This document shows, piece after piece, positions 26,372 to 35,265 of a stretch of 64,000 nt of DNA. The DNA is taken from positions 1,798,001 to 1,862,000 of the forward strand of contig NZ_CP016543.2 in assembly GCF_001687665.2 (NCBI RefSeq), written 5' to 3'. Every line of letters begins with the position of its first letter. Positions within the stretch are counted from its first letter, which is position 1. Under the pieces are notes generated by a model. That model made no database searches and was not told the DNA's origin. It was given only the letters and a program-made list of their open reading frames with translations. Source of the DNA: Planococcus donghaensis (GTDB lineage Bacteria; Bacillota; Bacilli; Bacillales_A; Planococcaceae). Both the position numbers and the translations under genes were made by a program.

Positions 26372-28249
26372 TCACGCTTCTGCGATTTCTTGAAGGTATG
26401 TCCATCGTTCAATTAAGGCGTCATACTCTGCAGTTAACGTATTCACTTCTTCTGTTAGCTTTTGCAATTTATCGTAATCTGCTCCCGCCAAAGCCATCTC
26501 TTCTTCACGAGCTTCGATTTTCGATTCAGCTTCAGCGATTTTATCTAAGATGCCATCATACTCTAGTTGATCTTTATAGCTCATCTTTTTTTTCGTTTTA
26601 ACGGGCTCAGGTACAACTGTTTCCACTAACTCTTGTTCAGCAAGAGCCACCGGATTGTTTTTTTCTTTTATAAATTCCGAATACAGTCCTTGGTATTCTT
26701 CGATTTTCCCAGTACCCGTTGTCCACAATTTCTGTGCGATACGATCTAAGAAAAAGCGATCATGCGAGATGGTGATGACAACGCCTGGGAAGTTTTCTAA
26801 GAAATCTTCTAACACAGAAAGTGTTTGAATATCCAAGTCGTTTGTCGGCTCATCTAAAAATAAAATATTTGGCTGTTCCATTAACAGTTTCAACAAGTAT
26901 AGGCGTTTACGCTCGCCACCCGACAATTTGCCAATTTGTGTACCATGACCGTTTGATGGAAACAAGAAACGCTCAAGCATTTGAGTGGCAGATAATCGAA
27001 CCCCTTTTTCCGCTTCAAAATCACTCGACGTTTCTTGAATATACTCAATCATACGTTGTGATTCGTCCATTTCAGGCAAATGCTGCGTAAAGTGAGCAAT
27101 TTTCACGGTACTGCCATATTCCATTTTGCCAGTTGTTGGCTCTAACTCTCCAGCTAACATTTTCATTAGTGTAGATTTACCAGCTCCGTTTGGTCCGACT
27201 ATTCCAATGCGATCTCCACCTTGAAGAAGGAAATCAAATCCGCTGAAAATTTGTTTGTCGCCATAAGCAACGCCCATATCTTTGCCTTCGATGATTTTCT
27301 TACCAAGACGTTGACTTTGCATTGATAGTTCAAGCGACGTATTGTCGTTTTCTTTTTGAACACTTTCTTTAATTTCGTCAAATCGTTGAATCCGTGCTTT
27401 TTGTTTGGTTGAACGTGCTTTTGCACCGCGGCGAATCCATTTTAATTCTGAACGAAAACGGTTTTCAAGTTTTTGTTGAGACGAAGCGTTCATTTCGTCG
27501 CGAATGGCTTTGTTTTCTAAATAATCGCCATAGTTTCCTTTATGCGTATACATCGTTTGATCCGCAATTTCGAAAATATGAGTAGATACCGCATCTAAGA
27601 AGTAGCGATCATGCGTTACGAAAAGCATAGCTGATCCCATACGTAATAGCGTTTCTTGTAACCATTCTGTTGAAACAGCATCAAGATGGTTGGTTGGCTC
27701 ATCCAGAAGTATTAAATCAGCTGGTTCGATCAATGCTTTTGCAAGGGCGACACGTTTGCGCTGACCACCTGATAATTCACCTACTGCTTGGTCGTACATA
27801 TCAATTCCCAATTTTGACAACGCAGTTTTAGCAAGTGCGTTAATGTCCCACGCATTTTCTTGCTCCATTTTTTCTTGAATATCCATCAATTCGTCTTGAA
27901 GTTGTGTCGAACTGGAATCAACCATCATATTTTTTAGTGCATTTTCATATGCGCGGTTTAATGCGAGAATTGGAGAATTTCCTGAGAATACTGTTTCTAG
28001 TACTGTTAATGACTCATCAAATTCAGGTTCTTGCATCAAATACGTAATTTGATATTTTTTTGGATGATCCATGACAACACTGTCTGCATCCATTGATCCT
28101 GCTAATATCGACATCAAGGTTGATTTTCCTGTTCCGTTTACGCCGATCAATCCGGCACGTTCTCCAGGATACAATGAAAATTCAACATCCTTGAATAATG
28201 TTTTGGCTCCAACTGTTTTAGTTAATTTCGTAATATTTAAGTGGCTCAT
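26372..28249 (-). CDS. yfmR: ABC-F ATPase YfmR (Uup family)
   Basis: Ribosome-associated ABC-F protein with two ATPase domains and no membrane part. Walker A motifs are GVNGTGKST and GPNGAGKST, signatures are LSGGQRKRVALAKAL and LSGGERKRLYLLKLL, and Walker B motifs are LILLDEPTNHLD and ILFLDEPTNDLD. An arginine/lysine-rich linker (RRGAKARSTKQKARIQR) lies between them, and a C-terminal coiled coil (about 560-620) is typical of Uup/YfmR. Family members rescue ribosomes stalled at difficult peptides. 625 aa. Its ATG overlaps the ypgQ stop. Confidence 0.95.
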   Translation of the reverse strand: MSHLNITKLTKTVGAKTLFKDVEFSLYPGERAGLIGVNGTGKSTLMSILAGSMDADSVVMDHPKKYQITYLMQEPEFDESLTVLETVFSGNSPILALNRAYENALKNMMVDSSSTQLQDELMDIQEKMEQENAWDINALAKTALSKLGIDMYDQAVGELSGGQRKRVALAKALIEPADLILLDEPTNHLDAVSTEWLQETLLRMGSAMLFVTHDRYFLDAVSTHIFEIADQTMYTHKGNYGDYLENKAIRDEMNASSQQKLENRFRSELKWIRRGAKARSTKQKARIQRFDEIKESVQKENDNTSLELSMQSQRLGKKIIEGKDMGVAYGDKQIFSGFDFLLQGGDRIGIVGPNGAGKSTLMKMLAGELEPTTGKMEYGSTVKIAHFTQHLPEMDESQRMIEYIQETSSDFEAEKGVRLSATQMLERFLFPSNGHGTQIGKLSGGERKRLYLLKLLMEQPNILFLDEPTNDLDIQTLSVLEDFLENFPGVVITISHDRFFLDRIAQKLWTTGTGKIEEYQGLYSEFIKEKNNPVALAEQELVETVVPEPVKTKKKMSYKDQLEYDGILDKIAEAESKIEAREEEMALAGADYDKLQKLTEEVNTLTAEYDALIERWTYLQEIAEA

Positions 28250-28881
28250 TTATTCCCATCCGTTTCTGTTTGAAGTTGCTTTAAAAAGGATAGCATAAAT
28301 TCATGGCGTTCTTCAGCCATCTGCTTACCAGTTTCCGTTGTCATTTGATCTTTTAGCAATAAAAGCTTTTCGTAAAAATGCGTAACACTGCTTGTTTGCG
28401 CTTCTCGGTATTCCTGCTCGGTCATTTCTGTTCGTGCTTTTTCGTGCCAATCGTATAGTTTACGTCCTTTCGCTCCCCCGTATGCAAAAGCTCTCGCAAT
28501 GCCAATTGCACCGATTGCATCTAAGCGATCTGCATCTTGAACAATTTTAGCTTCGATGCTTGTTGCAGGCTTACCGTTTCCACCTTTAAACGAGACAGAA
28601 GCAATAACTTCTTGTATTTCTTGTCTTTGGGCATCAGTCAAGTTGAGGCGCTCTAATATTTCCCGCTCTAAATCCTCATCCGGCTTTTTGTATTTTGGAT
28701 CTGAAACATCGTGTAGCAACACCGCCAACTCAACGATATAAGCATCAGCGTTTTCTTGTGCCAAAATCATTTTGGCGTTTTTCATGACGCGTTCAATATG
28801 CTGCCAGTCGTGGCTCGCATCAAACTGCTCATAAATTTTCTTAACTTCTTTTAAGCATTGATTGATTTTTTCTTGATTCAT
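28246..28881 (-). CDS. ypgQ: HD-domain phosphohydrolase YpgQ
   Basis: Cytoplasmic metal-dependent HD hydrolase of the YedJ/YpgQ type, thought to act on nucleotides. Motifs are SHDWQHIERV, LLHDVSDPKYKKPDED and the distal DADRLDAIGAIGIARAF. The frame is open for 40 codons upstream, but only the ATG at 28881 has a good binding site (AGGAGCGGGAGA), giving 211 aa. Coupled to yfmR through an ATGA overlap. Confidence 0.9.
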   Translation of the reverse strand: MNQEKINQCLKEVKKIYEQFDASHDWQHIERVMKNAKMILAQENADAYIVELAVLLHDVSDPKYKKPDEDLEREILERLNLTDAQRQEIQEVIASVSFKGGNGKPATSIEAKIVQDADRLDAIGAIGIARAFAYGGAKGRKLYDWHEKARTEMTEQEYREAQTSSVTHFYEKLLLLKDQMTTETGKQMAEERHEFMLSFLKQLQTETDGNK

Positions 28882-29046
28882 TCTCCCGCTCCTATCGCTT
28901 GTTTCTTCTATTATAACCTGAAGTGACTCCAAAATACCTGTCTCCCCAACGATTATTGACGTATACATAGGCTTCATGTATAGTATAGCCATCCATAACA
29001 TGGCGTCTATAGGTCCATGACATACTCAATACTAGGGGGAACTTGT

Positions 29047-29256
29047 ATGAACCAAGGGACAGTAAAATGGTTTAACTCAGAAAAAGGTTACGGATTTATT
29101 GAGTATAATGATGGCGATGATGTATTTGTCCATTTTACAGGCATCCAAGGTGACGGGTTTCGTACATTAACTGAAGGCAAAACTGTATCTTTCGATATTA
29201 TTGATGGCAACCGTGGACCACAGGCTGCAAATGTTATTGAAGTCGATTCGGAATAA
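29047..29256 (+). CDS. Cold-shock domain protein
   Basis: 69-aa single cold-shock domain that binds single-stranded RNA/DNA. RNP1 is KGYGFIE and RNP2 is DDVFVHF. The protein begins [16 protein letters not shown] from the ATG at 29047 with GGGGGAAC upstream. Unlike classical cspA genes, no long leader is evident; only 165 bases separate it from the divergent ypgQ start. Confidence 0.95.
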   Translation: MNQGTVKWFNSEKGYGFIEYNDGDDVFVHFTGIQGDGFRTLTEGKTVSFDIIDGNRGPQAANVIEVDSE

Positions 29257-29270
29257 CAACTAGAAAATAG

Positions 29271-29307
29271 AAAAAAGCAGGGACGGAAATTCCGTTCCTG
29301 CTTTTTG
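29271..29307. terminator. Bidirectional terminator behind the cold-shock gene
   Basis: Stem AGCAGGGACGGAA/TTCCGTTCCTGCT with one G-U pair (29276-29288 and 29290-29302) between A-run and T-run. It serves the convergent cold-shock and zinc-finger genes. Confidence 0.88.
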
Positions 29308-29325
29308 TATGTCAGTAGAAAACAG

Positions 29326-29526
29326 TTATTGGTTGGTGCCAGTTCCGATTTTGTTCAGTTCATTGCCTAGAAACTGCAATTGTGCACCTACTGTACAGTT
29401 GCTAATGCAAAATCGATGAGCCGCTGTTTTTCCATCGTCTTTGCGAAGTTGGTTTTTCACAAAACACCCATCACAATAAGTCGTCAGCATGTCATCAATT
29501 TCTTTTATAATAGAAATTTTCTTCAC
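29326..29526 (-). CDS. Small zinc-finger protein (C2HCIx2C type)
   Basis: 66-aa protein with CDGCF, AAHRFCISNC: the Cys-x2-Cys, His and Cys-Ile-x2-Cys spacing of the small zf-C2HCIx2C family common in Bacillales, of unknown role. The GTG at 29526 has AGAGGTG 6 bases upstream; the frame also opens 6 codons earlier without such a site. It faces the cold-shock gene convergently. Confidence 0.85.
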   Translation of the reverse strand: MKKISIIKEIDDMLTTYCDGCFVKNQLRKDDGKTAAHRFCISNCTVGAQLQFLGNELNKIGTGTNQ

Positions 29527-29624
29527 GTAGTCACCTCTTAGCAAAACATCATTTTCTCATTCTACTACGCATTTGTTTTTTATACCAACAATAGTTATAC
29601 TAGCTGAGGATATTTTCATGTACT

Positions 29625-29664
29625 GAGCGGTTCGCAAACTCCCGCTTTACCAAAACTAAGGAGG
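29625..29664 (+). promoter_or_regulatory. preQ1-I riboswitch with sequestrable Shine-Dalgarno
   Basis: Stem AGCGG (29626-29630) pairs with CCGCT (29642-29646) around the loop TTCGCAAACTC. An A-rich tail (TTTACCAAAACTAAGG) then runs straight into AAGGAGG, the ribosome binding site of ypdP. This is the layout of the class I preQ1 riboswitch: short stem, C-containing loop and an AAAACTAA tail that folds back as a pseudoknot. Ligand binding should hide the ribosome binding site and switch off the transporter gene. Confidence 0.85.
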
Positions 29665-29671
29665 AAGTTTT

Positions 29672-30355
29672 TTGTTTAATGAATTTTGGGGACTTGGCTT
29701 TGCCTTGTTCAATTTTGTTCTATTACTAATCATGTATAAGTTTTTCGGGAAAACAGGCTTGTTTGCATGGGTGGCGATTTCAACAGTCCTTGCCAATATT
29801 CAAGTTACAAAAACGATTGAAATCATTGGCTTGACTGCTACACTTGGCAACAGTTTGTATGCTTCCACATTTTTAGCAACCGATATTTTAAATGAAAAAT
29901 ACGGCAAAAAAGAAGCAAAAAAAGCGGTATGGCTCGGCTTTTCTTCCCTGCTAATCATGGTGCTAGTGATGCAATTTGGCATTAAGTTTATACCCGCGGA
30001 CAGTGATTTTGCACAAAGCTCTTTAGAAACGATTTTTGGGCTTATTCCGCAAATTGCTATCGGCAGCATGATTGCTTATCTAGCTAGTCAACATCTAGAC
30101 GTGATCATCTTCGAGGCGCTTCGCAAAATTTTTCCGAAAGATAGTCAATTTTGGATTCGCAATAACGGTTCTACTTTATTAAGCCAATTATTAGATACGT
30201 TAATTTTTACTTCGATTGCATTTTGGGGAGTATTTCCCTTTGATGTATGGCTCCAAATTTTCTTCTCAACTTATGTGTTGAAGTTTATTGTTTCTATTCT
30301 AGATACGCCATTCGGCTATTTAGCAAAAATGATTACGCCCATTGACGAAAAGTAG
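29672..30355 (+). CDS. ypdP: Queuosine precursor transporter (YhhQ/YpdP family)
   Basis: 227-aa integral membrane protein of the VUT/YhhQ family, which imports queuosine precursors such as preQ0/preQ1. The family region TATLGNSLYASTFLATDILNEKYG and about six hydrophobic segments are visible. It starts at TTG with AGGAGG 8 bases upstream. The preQ1 riboswitch directly ahead supports the substrate. Followed after 8 bases by ypeP, as in Bacillus. Confidence 0.93.
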   Translation: MFNEFWGLGFALFNFVLLLIMYKFFGKTGLFAWVAISTVLANIQVTKTIEIIGLTATLGNSLYASTFLATDILNEKYGKKEAKKAVWLGFSSLLIMVLVMQFGIKFIPADSDFAQSSLETIFGLIPQIAIGSMIAYLASQHLDVIIFEALRKIFPKDSQFWIRNNGSTLLSQLLDTLIFTSIAFWGVFPFDVWLQIFFSTYVLKFIVSILDTPFGYLAKMITPIDEK

Positions 30356-30363
30356 GTGATTGG

Positions 30364-30753
30364 ATGTTAGAAGTGTTTGTAGACGCCGCAAGTGCTGGCA
30401 CGCCCCAAGTAAGTGCTGTTGGTGTTTTTATTCGCGGGGAAGGTCATGTTATTCACTGGAGCGAGTATGTGGGTGAAATGGACAATCACACTGCGGAATT
30501 TACGGCGCTCGTTAAAGGTTTGGAGCTTGCCAAAGAATTGGCGCCTCACATGATTTCGATCAAATCAGATTCACAAGTAACGGTTGATGCATTTGAAAGA
30601 CGGTTTATTAAAAACCCGAAATTCAAACCTTTACTGGAACGCGCGTTAGAAATTGGCGATCAATTTGAGTATTGCTTTATAAAATGGATTCCGGACTCTC
30701 AAAACCGTGCGGCGGACGCCCTTGCAAGAACTGAACTTCGTGCACATAAATAA
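30364..30753 (+). CDS. ypeP: RNase HI-like protein YpeP
   Basis: 129-aa protein with the RNase H fold: EVFVDAASAGTPQ (first acidic residue D7), the Glu in NHTAEFTALVKGLELA, ISIKSDSQVTVDAF and WIPDSQNRAADALAR (last Asp). It probably cleaves RNA in RNA-DNA hybrids, although short YpeP-type members are poorly characterised. It lies 8 bases behind ypdP and so is probably also under the preQ1 riboswitch transcript. A terminator follows. Confidence 0.88.
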   Translation: MLEVFVDAASAGTPQVSAVGVFIRGEGHVIHWSEYVGEMDNHTAEFTALVKGLELAKELAPHMISIKSDSQVTVDAFERRFIKNPKFKPLLERALEIGDQFEYCFIKWIPDSQNRAADALARTELRAHK

Positions 30754-30766
30754 GGATACAAACTTG

Positions 30767-30802
30767 CAGTTGCCCTTATGTTTTATGGGCGGCTGTTTTT
30801 CT
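30767..30802 (+). terminator. Terminator after ypdP-ypeP
   Basis: Nine-base-pair stem CAGTTGCCC/GGGCGGCTG (30767-30775 and 30787-30795) with two G-U pairs, followed by five T and a T-rich stretch. Confidence 0.75.
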
Positions 30803-30868
30803 TTCTATGCATACGTCCGTGCTAAAGTCTGATAAGATTAAAATATCATCTTTTATTGGAGGAAGCTC

Positions 30869-31078
30869 ATGAGAACAAAACTTGGTACCGCACTTGATAT
30901 TTTTATACTGGTCATTGGACCGTGGATCGTCTACACACGAATCAATGAAATGATGCAAAATGGAGTATCCGTTTATCCAATGGTTTCGGTAGTGATTGTA
31001 ACTGTTGCAGTTATATTCTCAATCTACAATTTGTATTTGCTATTCGGTCGTAAGCAACAAAACAATATGAAAAAATAA
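30869..31078 (+). CDS. Small two-helix membrane protein
   Basis: 69-aa protein with two hydrophobic segments (LDIFILVIGPWIVY and MVSVVIVTVAVIFSIYNLYLLFG) and a basic tail, so a membrane hairpin. TTGGAGGAAG precedes the ATG. Followed 20 bases later by another small membrane gene. No family recognised. Confidence 0.75.
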   Translation: MRTKLGTALDIFILVIGPWIVYTRINEMMQNGVSVYPMVSVVIVTVAVIFSIYNLYLLFGRKQQNNMKK

Positions 31079-31098
31079 GCAGAAAAGAGGCTTTTCAC

Positions 31099-31413
31099 GT
31101 GAAATCGCTTTTGTTTTATTTTATTCCGCTCGTGCTTTTCGCAATAATCAATAATGTATTTTCCGTTTTCTCATGGCCTCATTATTTGGTTTTGTTGCTG
31201 GCTTTTCTTGTGTTTCAGTTGGCACGTACTCGCTACCCAAAAGACGCGATTCCGTTTATTGCAAAACTCACCCAAGCTGCTTTCTACATTTTGACAGTCG
31301 CAACTATTTTCCGCGACCAATACTTAAATCCATTGATCATTAATGTGTTATTAGGCGTTACGCTCGGATTTGTCATTGTAGAAATTATGCAAACGAAAAA
31401 AAAGCCAGTTTAA
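31099..31413 (+). CDS. Small membrane protein, about four helices
   Basis: 104-aa very hydrophobic protein (LLFYFIPLVLFAIINNVF, YLVLLLAFLVFQLA, FYILTVATIF, INVLLGVTLGFVIV) starting at GTG with AAGAGG upstream. It probably shares a transcript with the preceding 69-aa membrane protein. A terminator follows 8 bases after the stop. Function unknown. Confidence 0.78.
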   Translation: MKSLLFYFIPLVLFAIINNVFSVFSWPHYLVLLLAFLVFQLARTRYPKDAIPFIAKLTQAAFYILTVATIFRDQYLNPLIINVLLGVTLGFVIVEIMQTKKKPV

Positions 31414-31420
31414 ATTACGG

Positions 31421-31460
31421 AAGACCTTAGCCACATCAAGTCGGCTAAGGTCTTCTTTTT
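31421..31460 (+). terminator. Terminator after the small membrane gene pair
   Basis: Perfect 12-base stem AAGACCTTAGCC/GGCTAAGGTCTT (31421-31432 and 31443-31454) followed by a T-rich run. Confidence 0.9.
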
Positions 31461-31572
31461 ATGTGGAGAAAATTAAGAAACTAACATTTACTCGATCTAA
31501 CAACGACCACTCTTTGTTTTGTTTCCTATCAACGTCCAATTCCATTAAAATAATAAAAAGGAGGTTTTTTTC

Positions 31573-32583
31573 ATGAAAAAGATTTTAATAGCTTCACTGT
31601 CGTTATTGTTTTTAGCCGGTTGCAACAATTCAGCTGCGGACCCCGAAAAAGCAACGGCACCTTTTGAAGAAATTGCCACAGGATTAGAGACACCATGGGC
31701 AATTAACAAATTGGGTAATGAATTTTATATTTCAGAGCGAACTGGCAACGTCGCTTATATTGATGAAGATGGTACAGTGACACATCAACCAGTTAACTTT
31801 TCGGATAAACTTTCCGGTGCATCAGAAGCTGGCTTTTTAGGATTTGTCTTAAAACAAAATTTTGAAACCAGCCAAGAAGCGTATGGTTATTATGTTTACG
31901 AACGCAACGGCAAAGATTTCAATAAAATTATCACACTTGTGTTAGAAAATGGTGAATGGCAAGAAAGCCAAGTTTTACTAGAAGGCATTCCAACGGGCAA
32001 TGTTCATCACGGCGGCCGTTTAGCATTAGATAAAGACGGCACACTTTTTGCAACGGTTGGCGATGCCTCTACTCCAGAGCTTGCTCAAGACTTAGGCTCC
32101 GTGAATGGCAAAATTTTAAAGCTCAATTCTTCCGATGAATTTGAAATTTACTCATCAGGTCACCGAAATCCTCAAGGAATTACATGGGACGAAGACATCA
32201 TGTACGCTTCTGAACACGGACAATCGGCTAATGATGAACTTAATATTATAGAAGAAGGTAATAATTACGGATGGCCAACCATTGAAGGCACTGCCACTGA
32301 AAATGAATTAGAATCTCCATTTTTCACTACCGGCTCAGATGACACTTGGGCTCCGAGTGGCATTGCGATGCACGACGGGTTCCTATATGTGGCTGCACTT
32401 CGTGGTACTGCCATAAAAGTAGTGAATCCTGAAAATGCTGAAGTGACAGATTCGATTGAAGGCTTTGGGCGTGTTCGAGATGTGTTGTCGGATGGAGACT
32501 CGCTTTACTTTATAACCAACAATACCGACGGCCGCGGTACACCAGCGGACGACGATGATAAGCTATATAAATTGAATGAATAA
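31573..32583 (+). CDS. PQQ-type sugar dehydrogenase-like lipoprotein
   Basis: 336-aa exported lipoprotein: the signal peptide ends FLAGC. A six-bladed propeller of the glucose/sorbosone dehydrogenase family follows (GLETPWAINKLG, NVHHGGRLALDKDGTLFATVGDAS, GHRNPQGITWDEDIMYASEHG, NNYGWPTIEG). The conserved HHGGRL and GHRNPQG blocks suggest an active site, but dependence on PQQ is not certain for Gram-positive members. AAAGGAGG precedes the ATG. Single gene. Confidence 0.9.
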   Translation: MKKILIASLSLLFLAGCNNSAADPEKATAPFEEIATGLETPWAINKLGNEFYISERTGNVAYIDEDGTVTHQPVNFSDKLSGASEAGFLGFVLKQNFETSQEAYGYYVYERNGKDFNKIITLVLENGEWQESQVLLEGIPTGNVHHGGRLALDKDGTLFATVGDASTPELAQDLGSVNGKILKLNSSDEFEIYSSGHRNPQGITWDEDIMYASEHGQSANDELNIIEEGNNYGWPTIEGTATENELESPFFTTGSDDTWAPSGIAMHDGFLYVAALRGTAIKVVNPENAEVTDSIEGFGRVRDVLSDGDSLYFITNNTDGRGTPADDDDKLYKLNE

Positions 32584-32584
32584 A

Positions 32585-32620
32585 AAAAAGGTGTATTGGA
32601 ATGATCCAATACACCTTTTG
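32585..32620. terminator. Bidirectional terminator
   Basis: Perfect 15-base stem AAAAGGTGTATTGGA (32586-32600 and 32605-32619) between the convergent dehydrogenase-like and acetyltransferase genes. Confidence 0.92.
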
Positions 32621-32626
32621 TAATTG

Positions 32627-33124
32627 CTATAAGAACTTCACCATCAGGTTTTCATCAATATATTTTTCAGGTGTTTTCATCGCTCGTGGGTCTGTTCCGT
32701 ATTTTTCAAAACCAAGTTTTTCATACAAGGCGATAGCTGCCTTGTTTTCAGTTGCGACCGCTAAATCTAAACGTTCTAGACCTTGCAAAGTTTTGGCAAA
32801 CTCTAGAAGTTGGTGCATTAAATGACTGGCCAACCCTTTGCCTCTTTCACTTGGTGTTACATAGACTGCAAGAACAGCACCACGATGGTGTAACATCGGA
32901 GCTAAATTTCGCATTAAAGTAACATTCCCCAGCAATCTGCCTTCCGCAAACGCGCCAAATGTAAAAGCATTTTTCATCGCCAAATTTTGTGCCGTTTTTT
33001 CAATTGGCCTTGTTAGCGCATCTTCTAGTCTTGTTGCAAACGCATCTGGATTGTTTGTTAAAGCTTCAATCCGTAAGTCATAATACGCTTGCGTATCTTT
33101 AATGGTGAGTTGGCGAAATTCCAT
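32627..33124 (-). CDS. GNAT family N-acetyltransferase
   Basis: 165-aa single-domain acetyltransferase. The acetyl-CoA loop is VYVTPSERGKGLASHLMHQL and the terminal block is ENKAAIALYEKLGFEKYGTDPRA. AAAGGATG lies 6 bases before the ATG at 33124; an earlier in-frame ATG lies within that element. Substrate unknown. It follows the S66 peptidase gene with a 12-base gap, so the two are probably cotranscribed. Confidence 0.9.
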   Translation of the reverse strand: MEFRQLTIKDTQAYYDLRIEALTNNPDAFATRLEDALTRPIEKTAQNLAMKNAFTFGAFAEGRLLGNVTLMRNLAPMLHHRGAVLAVYVTPSERGKGLASHLMHQLLEFAKTLQGLERLDLAVATENKAAIALYEKLGFEKYGTDPRAMKTPEKYIDENLMVKFL

Positions 33125-33136
33125 AAACAACATCCT

Positions 33137-34147
33137 TTATATAAATTGCTGTGTGATAGTTCCTTTTCCACTTGCCACTCGAACTTCTGCATACGCCCCG
33201 TTAATAAAGGTGAGTTGTGGCGGTACATGCCCTAAGTCAATATCGTAAGCAATCGGCACATCAAGTTCTTCTGATAAGTCCTCATACATTTTCTCCACCG
33301 TATATTCTTGGGTTGGCTCATTTGCAGGACTTCGACCAAAAATGATGCCGGTACAATGATCAAACCAACCTGCATACTTCATTTGGGTTAGTGACCTTTT
33401 TAAATCTGCTACAGGCAACTCGCAATTTTCCAAAAACCAAACAACGGGTTCTCCTGGAATATGTTCTTTCTTGAAATTTTGAACATCGCCAAAAGAAGTT
33501 CCGATCAAATGGCGAATTACATCAATGCAGCCGCCTAACAGTCGGCCTGAGAAGTTTTCTTCCCCTCCAGAAACGGTTTTCCATACAGTCGGTTCACTCA
33601 AATGAAACACGACAGGAGATGGAACCGAATGATTCCACTCTTTTTGATACAACGTAGATGAACTTTGGGCAACAGAGCCCTTTGCCCCGGTTTGTAAAAT
33701 CGATAACCAGCGACCTGTAGTTTCGTCACTTTGTTCACCACGCAAGTCGATCAAGTTAGTACCGTGTGCTGTGGCGATTCCTGTTTTTAATGTAAAAGCT
33801 AGTAATAGGACACTAAGATCTGAATACCCTAGAATCCATTTTGGCTGCATTTTCGAAAAATCCAGGTATTCCAATATTTCAATCAGCAATTCCCCACCCC
33901 ATGGCGGCAGAATCAGATCAATAGTCGGATCCGTCATCATTTCCATCAACTCATCGGCACGCTTTTTAGCAGGTGCAGATTTTGCCAAGTTTTGAGTCCA
34001 AGCAGTATCACCCGTCACAAATGTAAAGCCGTTTTGTTCTTGTCTTTTGATTGCTTGTTTTAATAGCGCGTGATGTTCACTGCCCACTCCTGATGACGGC
34101 GCAGTCACTCCAATTTTCTTAATAGTTGTTGCAGGATACCGAATCAT
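33137..34147 (-). CDS. S66 peptidase (LD-carboxypeptidase / MccF-like)
   Basis: 336-aa serine peptidase of family S66. The N-terminal IKKIGVTAPSSGVG and ADELMEMMTDPTIDLILPPWGG lead to the nucleophile region WILGYSDLSVLL. The C-terminal part carries the remaining catalytic acid and histidine (for example YDIDLGHVPPQL). The length and motifs fit the MccF-like branch, which can hydrolyse acyl-nucleotide antibiotics such as microcin C, but LD-carboxypeptidase activity on muropeptides is equally possible. AAGGGGGA precedes the ATG. Confidence 0.88.
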   Translation of the reverse strand: MIRYPATTIKKIGVTAPSSGVGSEHHALLKQAIKRQEQNGFTFVTGDTAWTQNLAKSAPAKKRADELMEMMTDPTIDLILPPWGGELLIEILEYLDFSKMQPKWILGYSDLSVLLLAFTLKTGIATAHGTNLIDLRGEQSDETTGRWLSILQTGAKGSVAQSSSTLYQKEWNHSVPSPVVFHLSEPTVWKTVSGGEENFSGRLLGGCIDVIRHLIGTSFGDVQNFKKEHIPGEPVVWFLENCELPVADLKRSLTQMKYAGWFDHCTGIIFGRSPANEPTQEYTVEKMYEDLSEELDVPIAYDIDLGHVPPQLTFINGAYAEVRVASGKGTITQQFI

Positions 34148-34167
34148 TCAATAGTCCCCCTTTTTCT

Positions 34168-34374
34168 TTAAACAAAATAAAATAACGAAAAAATCATCGC
34201 TAGTAAAATGCCTGCTCCTGCACAGAACCATAAAGCATGTTTAACCATTTCAAGAAACTGGCTTGGTTCTTTATCAAGTCTTTCCCCTTTAAACTGGGAA
34301 AAATCTGGCGGAGTCTCTCTTCTGTGCGTCGTTTTTTTCATGTACGTTGTTTTTGTTTCAGACATCGGGTTCAT
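34168..34374 (-). CDS. Small C-terminally anchored membrane protein
   Basis: 68-aa protein with a polar, basic N-terminal 45 residues and one C-terminal membrane helix (ALWFCAGAGILLAMIFSLFYF). AAGGAGGAAC precedes the ATG. It lies 20 bases upstream of the S66 peptidase on the same strand and may be cotranscribed. No family recognised. Confidence 0.75.
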   Translation of the reverse strand: MNPMSETKTTYMKKTTHRRETPPDFSQFKGERLDKEPSQFLEMVKHALWFCAGAGILLAMIFSLFYFV

Positions 34375-34566
34375 CGTGTTCCTCCTTGAATCATTAGCAA
34401 TAAAGTTTTTAATATATTTACCATTATACTAAAGTTAACTTGAGAATATAGTCCCCTTTTTGACTAATTGTCATTTTTCAGAACATACTAAAAGAAGCCT
34501 TACTTGAAATAGTCTTTAGAGCGTATATGATGGAGATAGGGTGAAAATATCAAGGGGGTTTTGTGG

Positions 34567-35211
34567 ATGAAAGTTTTAGTCGTCGGTGCAAACGGACAAA
34601 TCGGAAGACATTTTGTAAAAATGCTTGCAACTAGTGACAAACATACACCAAAAGCGATGATCCGCAAAGAAGAGCAAGTGAGTTTCTTTAATAGTTTAGG
34701 TGTGGAAACGGTCCTAACTAGCTTAGAAGGTAGCGTTGAAGAAATCACAGAAGCCATGGAAGGTTGCGATGCAGTCGTATTTGCAGCCGGCAGTGGTGGC
34801 AACACTGGTGCCGACAAAACATTGTTGATTGATTTGGATGGGGCTGCCAAAACCATCGAAGCTGCTGAACGCACAGGAACCGAACGCTTCCTTATGATCA
34901 GCGCGATAAATGCTGACAAACGGGCAATGTGGAAAGAAGATATGGCCCATTACTATGTGGCTAAGCATCATGCTGATAATATTTTACGAGCGAGCGGATT
35001 GGTTTATACCATTATCCGCCCGGGGATTTTAACCAACGAACCCGCTACCGGTAAAGTTTTGGCAGTAGAAGATTTAGACTCTGGAGAAATTTCACGTGAA
35101 GATGTAGCACACGTTTTGTTCCATTCGTTAGACAATGAACATGTCTTTAATAAAACTTTTGCAGTTGTTTCAGGTGATCGCGAAATCGAGACGGCACTTA
35201 ACCAACTTTAG
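34567..35211 (+). CDS. NAD(P)-binding atypical short-chain dehydrogenase (YhfK-like)
   Basis: 214-aa Rossmann-fold protein. The nucleotide loop is VLVVGANGQIGRHFVK. The core follows as DAVVFAAGSGGNTGADKT, then the Tyr-x3-Lys-like HYYVAKHHADNIL, then YTIIRPGILTNEPATGK. It resembles NAD(P)H-binding, atypical SDR proteins such as YhfK; the substrate is unknown. AAGGGGG lies 9 bases before the ATG at 34567; an upstream TTG is in frame but lies in the spacer. Single gene. Confidence 0.88.
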   Translation: MKVLVVGANGQIGRHFVKMLATSDKHTPKAMIRKEEQVSFFNSLGVETVLTSLEGSVEEITEAMEGCDAVVFAAGSGGNTGADKTLLIDLDGAAKTIEAAERTGTERFLMISAINADKRAMWKEDMAHYYVAKHHADNILRASGLVYTIIRPGILTNEPATGKVLAVEDLDSGEISREDVAHVLFHSLDNEHVFNKTFAVVSGDREIETALNQL

Positions 35212-35225
35212 TTTTTTTCGTATAC

Positions 35226-35263
35226 AAAAAAGGCTTCTGATCAGCGATCAGAAGCCTTTTCTT
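35226..35263. terminator. Bidirectional terminator
   Basis: Stem AAAAGGCTTCTGATC/GATCAGAAGCCTTTT with an AGC loop, flanked by A-run and T-run, between two convergent genes. Confidence 0.92.
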
Positions 35264-35265
35264 AT

